Shown: piece by piece, positions 1 through 8,932 of the stretch | Layout of the letters: each line of letters begins with the position of its first letter | Numbering within the stretch: the first letter of the stretch is position 1 | NCBI GenBank assembly: GCA_033063855.1 | Contig: CP093829.1 | Coordinates: 4,660,243 to 4,724,242 of the forward strand | Reading direction: 5' to 3' | DNA: 64,000 nt | Origin: Smittia aterrima | Lineage: Eukaryota; Arthropoda; Insecta; Diptera; Chironomidae | Translations under genes and position numbers: made by a program | The notes under the pieces: model-generated | The model's database searches: none | The model's input: the letters and a program-made list of their open reading frames with translations, nothing else | Told to the model about the DNA's origin: nothing

Positions 1-1328
1 TCTGTGAGATTAATTTTAAAGGAATTAAATTATTTCCAAAGAAAATTTCAAGATTTTTCTTTTCTAAAATTTTTATTCTCAACTTTTCTTCGCAGAAAAA
101 TCCCTAAAAATAAATTTAACTCGCTCTGCGCGAGACTTGATAGAAAACAGGTGCTTGAGGTAAAATTGCGTCATTCGCCTTTGAGTAATCGCGAAGCTGC
201 ACATAAATCTCGGCTTTATCAGTCGTGACTTGAATGACATATTTTTTAATTAACGTTTAATGCTCTGCGCTTTAACTTCACTTCTCTTCATCTCAACATC
301 GACTAAGAGTCGTTCCTCAAGATTCCTCAAGTTTTGTTTTTTCGTGAAGTTTAAAATCAAATTTTCCGAAAATTCTCACAGTCATTTGCACTTGTCAGTC
401 AAATCGCGTAAACATCACGCGGAATATAAATTATCCCTTGCCACGACTTCCCAACCATTCTCAGTTGGACAGACGACGGTGCCTTAATGGGACATTGAAA
501 CGTTCGACTGCAATTAAATCTAAGTCTAATGGGTTTCTTTTCTACTCCCATCCAAGCCACTTGCACCATTTTGAGACACCGCAATTGAGGGAAATAAATT
601 GCAATATGCTTCTTGGATGATATAATCGTGATCATTGCTCAGACGTTGATCATTGTGAATGCATAAATTCACAGCCTAGTTATCACTATCTCTCTCTCTA
701 ACTCACAACGTCTCCCTCTGCTTCTTAATTGCATTAATGAATTTCCATAAATATACTTACGAGCGTTGTCTGGTGGAATTTACAGCTTCGACAAATCTGT
801 TTACTTTATTGCCTTTGATTACCGTTCATTTGTTGAGCACGTCAGGGCGAGAGAGAGAGAGAAAACGATGTTGTCGGCGTGGTTCAAAAAATGTAAATAA
901 GTAGACATTCAACAAGGAAGGACTCACATTGATCAATAAATAATTTAATGAACGATTCGTGGCGATCGCTACTTCTCTTTTGCTAAAGCAAACAAATAAT
1001 CAATTCTTATCGACGAACGGAAGGCAATAAAGTGGAACACAGGAGTTCAAATTCATCACGAAGCTTGATTAATTTTGTGCAAAATTATCGTAAGTCTGAG
1101 AATGCCACGACAAGTATTATTCAAACCGCACGTTGCGCTGTAAAATAATCGTTTTGTGATCGATGATTTTTCATGTTTCCGGTTTGGAATATTTTTTTTA
1201 TTCCGTTTCTCTCGTGTGTTGGATTCTCTGATTGGTCTTGTTCTCCGTCAAACGCGAAGTGGGGATAAAACTTTAAACTGAGCAAATCGACGCTAAGGAG
1301 AAGATGTTGTTAAGTGGAAAGTTTCTCG
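1..1328. other. Upstream non-coding region
   Basis: No convincing coding sequence; open frames are short and unrelated to known families. It holds a (GA)7 run at 849-862 (a possible GAGA-factor site), a CAGGTG E-box at 148-153 and several pyrimidine CT runs near 690-720. It probably contains 5' regulatory DNA of the Snail-family gene. Confidence 0.5.
849..862. repeat. (GA)7 microsatellite
   Basis: Perfect GA dinucleotide run about 480 bases upstream of the candidate initiator. GA runs like this bind the GAGA factor (Trl) in flies. Confidence 0.7.
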
Positions 1329-1334
1329 TCAGTT
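1329..1334 (+). promoter_or_regulatory. Candidate initiator (TCAGTT) of the short Snail-family gene
   Basis: TCAGTT matches the arthropod initiator TCAKTY, 75 bases before the chosen ATG. GGAAGT at +28 to +33 (1358-1363) matches the DPE consensus RGWYVT at five of six positions. No TATA box lies 30 bases upstream. This is inference from consensus only. Confidence 0.35.
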
Positions 1335-1405
1335 AAGCTTGCGCTACGATCGACGGTGGAAGTTTGTGAGAGATTTAAATCAATTTTATTGTGACAAAGA
1401 GATTA

Positions 1406-2469
1406 ATGCCGACATCTAATATGTTGAATAAAAATTATTACAGTCATTGTCCTCTCAAGAAAAGACCGATTAAAAAAGGTAATTTGAATTTTTAATTTTT
1501 TCGCGAGGTTATTCAATTTTATTTTTCAAAAAAAAAATAGAAGCATCGATTGAACCTGAAGACTTAAGTACCAAACCTAGCGACAAGTTTATGACAGCAT
1601 TTAGTGAAGATGTGAAAACTGAAAGCTTTACACCGTCCGCTAATTTTCTATGGCCTTTGCCGGGACTTCACGCCAACTTCTATCCCTTTCAACTCTACAC
1701 AGCTTTATTGCCACATCGCGAACTACTAAGTTATACATCATCACATGCTCAACTATCAAGAGACACGTCATTATCGCCAGCAGCTTTTATAGAACCAATA
1801 AAGTTGGAGAAAGCAAACAGCGATGACCAAGAGCAACAGAGAGTGCCATTCAATCAATCTCCCACATCCGACCACTTATCGTACAACTCGTTTACGACTC
1901 AATCAGTTCCGTTTGGGAAAATGAGCTCGACGAAAATCTTGACTGACTTTAAAATCGCGACACTTCTTAAGTCGACGACGGAAAAGGAAAAAGTGTACGA
2001 AAAAGTTGAAACAATGCGATATCAGTGTCTGGATTGTAAGAAATCTTATTCGACTTGCTCTGGACTCGTGAAACACCAACAGTTCCATTGTATCACGAGC
2101 AATGAAAAGAAAGTACAAAAGCTTGTTTCGTGCGACGAGTGTGGCAAAGTTTATGCATCGACTGGAGCTCTTAAAATGCACATCAGAACTCACACGCTTC
2201 CTTGCAAGTGCCACCTTTGCGGAAAAGCATTCTCGAGACCGTGGCTACTTCAAGGACACATCCGAACTCACACTGGAGAGAAACCATTCAGTTGCAATCA
2301 TTGCCATCGTGCATTCGCTGATCGCTCAAACCTTCGAGCTCATTTACAAACGCATTCAGACGTCAAGAAATATTCCTGCGCGATTTGCCACAAAACTTTT
2401 TCCCGGATGTCGCTTCTCATCAAACACAACGACAGTGGATGTCCAATAAAAATAAAGCTCAACGCATGA
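1406..2469 (+). CDS. Snail-family C2H2 zinc-finger repressor (short paralogue)
   Basis: Two coding exons, 1406-1478 and 1541-2469 (phase-1 intron of 62 bases), give 333 residues. The first exon carries the fly Snail N-terminal box CPLKKRP (residues 15-21). PEDLS at 30-34 is a PxDLS-type motif that recruits the CtBP co-repressor. Five C2H2 fingers span about 185-325; the last ends HNDSGC rather than with a normal second histidine, as is usual in this family. Snail proteins are nuclear repressors binding CAGGTG E-boxes in mesoderm, neuroblast and stem-cell programmes. The start is chosen because exon 1 aligns with exon 1 of the paralogue at 42.7 kb, including intron position and phase. The protein is shorter than that paralogue (469 aa). 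The C-terminal tail after the last finger (IKIKLNA) resembles snail more than escargot, but finger 1 (YSTCSGLVKHQQFHC) is escargot-like. I therefore leave the orthology among sna, esg and wor open. Confidence 0.93.
2151..2361 (+). repeat. 211-base identity block shared with 41345-41555 (inverted), copy in the short Snail-family gene
   Basis: Read base by base, this segment is identical to the reverse complement of 41345-41555 at all 211 positions. It covers the end of finger 2 through finger 4. Both edges are sharp: synonymous and non-synonymous differences resume at once on either side. Confidence 0.95.
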
Positions 2470-2641
2470 AGCAGCTCTCTCATAAGTCTTTCTAGTCAAT
2501 CGTCGTTACACACAACGGAGCGTTTAAAGGTTCAAACTTCAAGTTCGAGAGTTAAATTAGATTAACAAGGAAAGGTACAAGAAATAATCTTCTGATCGAA
2601 TTGAGCGAAAGCGAGGCAATTATTTTTAATTTATCGATGAA

Positions 2642-2668
2642 AATAAAATTGTGTTCTTAGAAAATAAA
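2642..2668 (+). terminator. Candidate polyadenylation signals of the short Snail-family gene
   Basis: Two AATAAA hexamers lie at 2642-2647 and 2663-2668, about 175-200 bases after the stop codon. Neither is preceded by another gene. Confidence 0.45.
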
Positions 2669-2669
2669 T

Positions 2670-4216
2670 CACCGCATAACGAAAGCGGAGAATCTGCCTA
2701 CAATCTATCGATTTATATGTTTCCAAGGAGAGTTGACTCTCGCTCACAAGTGTTATGTTGTCTTTGTTTTCTTTTAACGTACGACGTCGTCTCTCGTTTG
2801 ACTCTGACAGGGATGGTGAACATATCAGCATGACTAACGAGATTCGAATCTTCGTGTGTTCGAGCGAATAGAGTCGACACCATTTGAAGCATATCTTCAA
2901 GTCTCGCGAGCTTCAATATTTCAATTTAAATCCACCCACAGTCGTTCGAAGCAGATTTGCCGCGCGCTGGTAGTAAAGATTCATTTGTTGGAAATAAAAA
3001 AGTAGCAAACGTAGATAAAAGGCAATAACAAAGAGAATGAAAAGAAAACAATTTCGCAACGTGAAATCTCCGGACGCTTTATGAGAGTCGCTGTTGATTT
3101 TTTGAAAGAAACATCAACCATGAATCACCACGAGACGAAAACAAAAAAACACAACGGCTTTCCGATCGATAGTGAGAAGCGAAATAAAGAGATCAGATCA
3201 TTCATCGATTCCATGGAAGGCATGAGAAGAAATCTTTTTTATGTTTCGAGCCAAGTGCTTTAAATTACAGGTTGGCCTAGGTCTTCTTAATTAAGAGTAA
3301 TTACTCTCTTAAGCAGATACGCTAAGAGACCAGCGAGAGTTCTCAATTCTCTTTCAAACGATGTGAGGCACATGTGAGGCATGTTAATTTCACTTAGAGC
3401 CAACGTGATTCCATTATAGACTCTCGAGAGAAGGAGCAACGCCTTTGATTAGCTTGGGAAAATATAAATTTCCCATCTTGTTAGTTTATGGAATGATCGC
3501 TGTGCCTTTAATCGAAAAACTGGACCACTTGCGATGAACACAATCGAATCACCTGCTGCAATTTAATTGGATTACGCGAGTCATCGTTCTGATTTTTCTT
3601 TCGAGTAACCTTCAAGTAGTTAATCGAATGAATAATTCAGACAGCAGGGAAACCCACTCAAAGAAGTTTAATTTCGATGAAGAACTTCGATTGTCAACAC
3701 TTGAGATCGAACGATAATGTCGAGGAATCTTTTTTCAGTTGCGCACGCCGAAATCATATCAATTCGCAGAAAACCACTTAAGCCACTCGATTAATTTCTA
3801 CTCAATTACCGATACATCAGCTCGATGATAAGATTTATTATCTTATCAAACGATTGCATATGTCGAAGTTATCAAATTCTTAGACAGTAATTGCAATGCT
3901 TAGCGAGCGACAAAAAATTGTTTTGAAGATAAGTTTGAAAGGAAATGGAAATTCCAAACTTTAGACTTCATTTAATTGAACCAGCTACAGCTACGTCTGT
4001 TGTTAAACTGAAAAGTTTTATTCCAGTAAGAGCCAGACATTGCGATAAGGTGACGTTCATAAAGAATGTTTAATCAAATCTGCTGTTATTGACGTTTCTG
4101 TTTGAGGCCATTGAACGTAATTTCTAAATAAATTCAACGGTAAAAGTTCACACGTTGCGACGCGACGAAAAATCATAAAAATAAAAGAATCAACGTTATC
4201 TTAATATCTGTTGACT
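2670..4216. other. Intergenic region with GATA sites upstream of the first transporter
   Basis: No gene seen. It contains a perfect 14-base palindrome around TAATTA (3294-3307), an inverted pair of GATA motifs (3827-3847), and single GATA-type sites at 3927-3933, 4044-4049 and around 4196-4202. Confidence 0.5.
3827..3847. promoter_or_regulatory. Inverted pair of GATA-factor sites
   Basis: GATAAGAT (3827-3834) and ATCTTATC (3840-3847) are perfect 8-base inverted arms around a 5-base loop, about 400 bases upstream of the transporter's initiator. WGATAR sites drive midgut expression in insects; the link to this gene is inferred. Confidence 0.4.
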
Positions 4217-4249
4217 TATAAATGCGACTCGAAGCAAAAAGTTTCATTA
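4217..4249 (+). promoter_or_regulatory. Core promoter of transporter 1: TATA box plus initiator
   Basis: TATAAATG at 4217-4224 is followed 29 bases later by TCATTA (4244-4249), matching the arthropod initiator. Transcription would start near 4246, giving a 5' leader of about 97 bases before the ATG at 4343. Confidence 0.6.
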
Positions 4250-4342
4250 CTACTCCAGAAGTCGTTGACAGCAGAAGTTGGTTAAATGATTTGAAACTGT
4301 TTAGTGATCAGCCTCGAAAAAAGCTCAAGAAATTAATTTGAA

Positions 4343-6377
4343 ATGGAAGGCAAAGACAATCCAACATTCACAGCCGATGAGTTTATAAGAAATCCATCAG
4401 AGCGAAGTAAAAGTGAAAACATCGATCAAGAGATCGGAAGTGAATCGACAGATCCTGAAGCAGCGGATGATCGAGAAAATTGGGGAAAAGGAATTGAATT
4501 CCTCTTCTCGTGCATTGCTTTGTCAGTTGGTCTTGGAAATATTTGGAGGTTTCCTTATGTCGCGTTAGAGAATGGAGGTGAAAATATTTATTTCGGATTA
4601 AAGTCTCAGATGGATTTACAAATTTGAAATGTTTAGGCGGCGCTTTTGTAATTCCTTACATCATCGTTCTCATTCTGGTCGGAAAGCCAGTTTACTTCAT
4701 GGAAATGTCGATGGGACAATTTTCTGCAGGGAACAGCGTGCGAGTCTTCAATTGCGTTCCTGCTCTGAGAGGAGTTGGAATGGGTCAGATCATGGCGACA
4801 GCTTTCGTGGCGACTTATTACTCTTCGACAATGGCGATAACCTTGAGATATTTGGTCGACTCATTCCGCCCGACTTTGCCTTGGAGTAATTGTCGACCTG
4901 AGTGGGGTCCATGCATTCCTTCAGCAGGAGCAGACGCAGATACTGTTTGGACGAATCAGTCAAGATCATCTGCTGAGCTTTACTTTACGTAAGTTTGAGT
5001 TTGGAAACCACTCGTCGAACCTTCAAATTTAATTCAACAGAAACGAAGTGATAAGAGCTTACGATAACATTTTGGATGGAATCGGTTGGCCAATCTGGAA
5101 TTTAGTTGGCTATCTCGTCGCTTCATGGGCGATCACATTCGTCGTTCTTTGGAAAGGAGTGCAAACCATCGGGAAAGCTTCGTATGTGCTCGCAATTGCT
5201 CCTTACGTCGTTCTCATTGTTTTGCTGATAAGAGCGCTGACTCTTCCCGGATCTTTTGATGGAATTAAATTCTTTTTTACGCCTCAATGGGAGAAGATTC
5301 TTTTGCCTTCGGTTTGGTTCGCAGCAGTGACTCAAGTTTTCTTCTCGCTCAGCGTTTTCTTCGGAACCATCGTCATGTACTCGTCGTATAACAAATTCAA
5401 TCACAACGTTTATCGTTCTGCGAATATCGTCACGACAATGGACACTTTCACTTCATTGATTGCTGGATCAACAATTTTTGGGATGATGGGACATTTGGCT
5501 CATGAAGTTGGAGTTGAAGATATTTCGTTGGTGATCAGGAATGGACCTGGCCTCGCTTTCATTTCATATCCAGACGCAATCTCAAAGTTCAATACAATTC
5601 CACAACTTTACGCTGTTCTCTTCTTTCTGATGCTCTTCATTCTTGGACTCGGCAGCATCGTCGCAATGTCTTCTTGCATCACAACACTCATCAAAGATCG
5701 ATACAAGAACATTCAGAACTGGCAAGCGAATCTTGGATTAGCTTTGTTTGGCACAGTCGTTGGATCGATTTATTTAACTCCGGTGAGTTTAAGAATAATT
5801 TAATGAAATAATTTATTTTACTTTCTTTTTGATAGGGCGGGCAATCGTTGCTTCAACTCGTGGATTTCTATGGAGCATCGTTTGTTGTTTTCATTCTCGC
5901 TATCTTAGAACTTTACGCTTTCTGTTACATTTACGGAGCAAACAAGATGGGCAGGGACATTCAATTCATGCTCGGCTTCATGCCAGGAATCTTCTGGAAG
6001 GCTTGTTGGTGGGTGATCACTCCAGGACTGATGACGATCATCGCGGTTTATACTTTTGTGACCTTTGAGCTTGTCACAGACGGAGATTATCCATATCCAT
6101 TAGCAGCGCATGTCGTCGGCTGGTTCATAACAGCTTCAGCCATTGCTCCTGTGATTGTGTTCGCTGTTCTCAGGATCAGATCAAGACATGGAAATACTTT
6201 CTGGGAGGTAAGCCAAGTCTCCCTTCAAACTTTAATCAACAAAATTAATTTTCAAAACTTTTTTTTAAATAGAAATTCAGGAAAGCTTTCCAACCAACTT
6301 CGATGTGGGGTCCAAAGAATGGCAAAGACGCAAAATTATTGCAAGATTACCGAGATTTTCTCGAGCTAAATGAGTAA
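4343..6377 (+). CDS. SLC6 sodium-coupled nutrient amino acid transporter, tandem copy 1
   Basis: Five exons (4343-4577, 4637-4988, 5041-5782, 5836-6207, 6273-6377) join in frame to 601 residues, normal for a 12-helix SLC6 carrier. The unwound TM1 signature LSVGLGNIWRFPYVALENGG (from about residue 59, continuing across the first splice) and the TM6 signature FGTIVMYSSYN place it in the SLC6 family. The closest group is the insect nutrient amino acid transporters, which import neutral or essential amino acids with Na+ across gut and other epithelia. TM8 has GLGS (Gly400, Ser401), matching the usual Na2-site region. The large loop between TM3 and TM4 contains CRPEWGPCIPS, the conserved extracellular cysteine pair. 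The N-terminus is acidic and cytosolic. Substrate preference cannot be read. The next gene repeats the exon structure, so this is a tandem duplication. Confidence 0.95.
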
Positions 6378-6922
6378 TTTTCTGTCTGGACTGTTATCTT
6401 TCATACTAAACGACCTCTAATGCAACTCGGCGGGGTTTCCTGAGCATTTCTAAGATAAGATAAAATAGTTTGTTTGGTTACGACGAGCTTTCTGTGAAAG
6501 CTTTGCCATAATTTTATTTTTTTGTGATAACAGATTTTTAAAACAAACTCAATCTTTTCGTTTGGACTTTAGATTACTCTTCACGAGTGCCAATAAAAAA
6601 AGATTTCTTATCAGTTTAATTTCGAGAGATAGTCGTCAGATGCTTGTTAATTAGTTTACACAAATCTGTTGCCACTCGAGGATCTGATAAAATTACGCAC
6701 TTGAAGTCGTCAAGTTGAGGACGTAACGACAAGTTGAGTGTTGATTCGATATCATCGATAACAAATTATCTGAAGTAGGCGATCGCAGTTTCTTTACAAA
6801 TTATTTGAAGTGTTTGAGAATAATTTTTTTATCTTTCGAGGAGAAAATTCCGCGTTTGAAGCTCATTCAGCTTTTGCTCGTTTAGTGATTGACTTGAAGT
6901 TGTTCTCAGTAAATTAATTAAA
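6378..6922. promoter_or_regulatory. Spacer between the transporters with a cluster of GATA-type sites
   Basis: This 545-base spacer holds overlapping GATA motifs at 6454-6463 (GATAAGATAA), CTTATC at 6607-6612, CTGATAA at 6684-6690, and GATAA/TTATC cores near 6758-6773. It must carry the 3' end of copy 1 and the promoter of copy 2; I see no clear TATA box. TCATTC at 6863-6868 and TCAGTA at 6906-6911 are possible initiators. Clustered GATA sites suggest midgut control (inference). Confidence 0.4.
6592..6597 (+). terminator. Candidate polyadenylation signal of transporter 1
   Basis: AATAAA 215 bases after the stop codon, in the short spacer before transporter 2. Confidence 0.45.
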
Positions 6923-8892
6923 ATGAATGGCCAAGTGAATCAAAATTTTGTGTCAAGTCAAACTGAAATTAGTGAAATGCCTACTGAGCCTTCATCAAGT
7001 TCTCAAGTCACTCGTGATAGTTGGGGAAATTCCATTGAATTTTTGTTTTCGTGTATTGCTCTCTCGGTTGGACTTGGAAATATTTGGAGATTTCCTTATG
7101 TTGCGTTAGAGAATGGAGGTGAAAATATTTATTTCATTGTGAACTGTTAGCGAATGAATTTATTTCGTTTAGGCGGAGCTTTTGTAATTCCTTACATCAT
7201 CGTTCTCGTTCTTATCGGAAAGCCAGTTTACTTCATGGAAATGGCCATGGGACAATTTTCTTCGGGGAACAGTGTGCGAGTCTTCAATTGCGTTCCTGCT
7301 CTGAGAGGAATTGGAATGGGACAAGTCATGGCGACTGCTTATGTTGCGACGTTTTATTCCGCAATCATGGCGATAACCTTGAGATATTTATTTGATTCAT
7401 TTCAATCGACTTTGCCTTGGAGTTATTGTCGACCTGAGTGGGGCCCGTGCATTCCATCAGCCGGAGATCATCTTGAGAACAAAACTTGGTCAAAAGAGTC
7501 GAGAACATCAGCGGAACTTTATTTCACGTGAGTGAACTTTTCTAAAATTGTTGAAGCTCTTCAATGATCACTTCAACTTTAGAAACACCGTCATTCAAGC
7601 TCAAGCTAACATTTTGGATGGAATTGGTTGGCCAATCTGGAATTTAGTTGGATATCTCGTTGCTTCATGGGCGATAATCTTCGTCATCCTCGCGAGAGGA
7701 ATCAAAAGTGTTGGAAAAGCTTCGTATGTGCTTGCGATTGGTCCTTACATCGTTCTCATCATTTTATTGATAAGAGCTCTCACTCTCCCCGGATCGTGGA
7801 ATGGAATCAAATATTTCTTTGCTCCTCAATGGGACAAGATCCTTGAACCTGCAGTTTGGTATGCGGCAGTGACTCAAGTTTTCTTTTCATTGAATGTTTT
7901 CTTCGGAACCATCGTCATGTACTCATCATTCAACAAATTCAATTGCAACGTTTACCGTGATGCGAATATCGTCACGATCATGGATACTTTCACTTCACTT
8001 TTAGCTGGATCGACAATTTTTGGGATGATGGGACATTTGGCTCATGAAGTTGGAGTCGATATTTCGTTGGTTATTAGAAAAGGCCCAGGACTTGCTTTCA
8101 TTTCATATCCAGACGCAATCTCAAAGTTCAAGACTCTTCCACAAGTTTACGCTGTTTTGTTCTTCCTGATGCTTTATATTCTCGCTATCGGAACTAAACT
8201 TGCGATTGCTTCTTGTGTAACGACTTTAATCAGAGATTACTTCACGAGAGTCAAGCAATGGCAAGCAGTTCTTGGTTTCTCGATTTTCGGAATCATCACT
8301 GGCTCATTCTATTTGACTCCGGTAAAATTCATTTCAATGAATCTTTTAACTTCAATTATTTAATTAAAACATTTTCCAGGGAGGTCAATCACTTATTCAA
8401 CTCGTTGACTTCTATGGAGCGACTTTTGTCGTCTTCATTCTCGCGATATTTGAGCTTTATGCTTTCTGCTATGTCTATGGAGCTGACAAGATGAGCAAAG
8501 ACATTCAATTCATGCTCGGATTCATGCCTGGAATCTTTTGGAGAGCTTGTTGGTGGGTGATCACTCCAGGACTGATGACGATCATCGCAGTGTACACACT
8601 CTATAACTTCAAGTTAGTTAAAGACGGAGATTACGATTATCCAGTAGCAGCTCATGTCATCGGCTGGTGCTTGACAGCGACTAGCATGCTTCCGTTGCTT
8701 GTCTTTCTAATTCTCAGGGTCAGAAGTAGAAAAGGCATCAATTTCTGGGAGGTAACTTTGGTCATCAAAAAATCAATCAAATCAAAATTTAATTTCATTT
8801 TATTTTAGAGATTCAAGAAAAGTTTCAAGCCCACATCAAAATGGGGACCTCACGATCCAATTCTCTTTCAGAAGTACAAAGACACAAACTAG
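6923..8892 (+). CDS. SLC6 sodium-coupled nutrient amino acid transporter, tandem copy 2
   Basis: Five exons (6923-7118, 7173-7527, 7583-8321, 8380-8751, 8809-8892) give 581 residues. All four intron positions and phases match the upstream copy, so the pair arose by tandem duplication. The TM1 signature LSVGLGNIWRFPYV and the TM6 signature FGTIVMYSSFN are intact. The N-terminus is shorter and unrelated in sequence to that of copy 1. A notable change is in TM8, where copy 1 has GLGSIVA and this copy has AIGTKLA: Lys389 falls beside the residue that helps bind the second sodium ion in SLC6 proteins. This could change ion coupling or substrate charge preference (inference). The protein otherwise looks functional, with no frameshift or stop. 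It is likely an epithelial plasma-membrane amino acid importer. Confidence 0.95.
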
Positions 8893-8926
8893 TTAAAAAT
8901 CAGCGTGAAAATTTGTTCGTCTCTTT

Positions 8927-8932
8927 AATAAA
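8927..8932 (+). terminator. Candidate polyadenylation signal of transporter 2
   Basis: AATAAA 35 bases after the stop codon, implying a very short 3' untranslated region. Confidence 0.5.

Noticed and set aside
2102..2449. Open frame of 115 codons overlapping the Snail-family fingers, matching a 168-codon frame at 41059-41565
   Set aside because: It is the alternate reading frame of the zinc-finger exons. The two frames agree only because the underlying DNA is identical (the conversion block).
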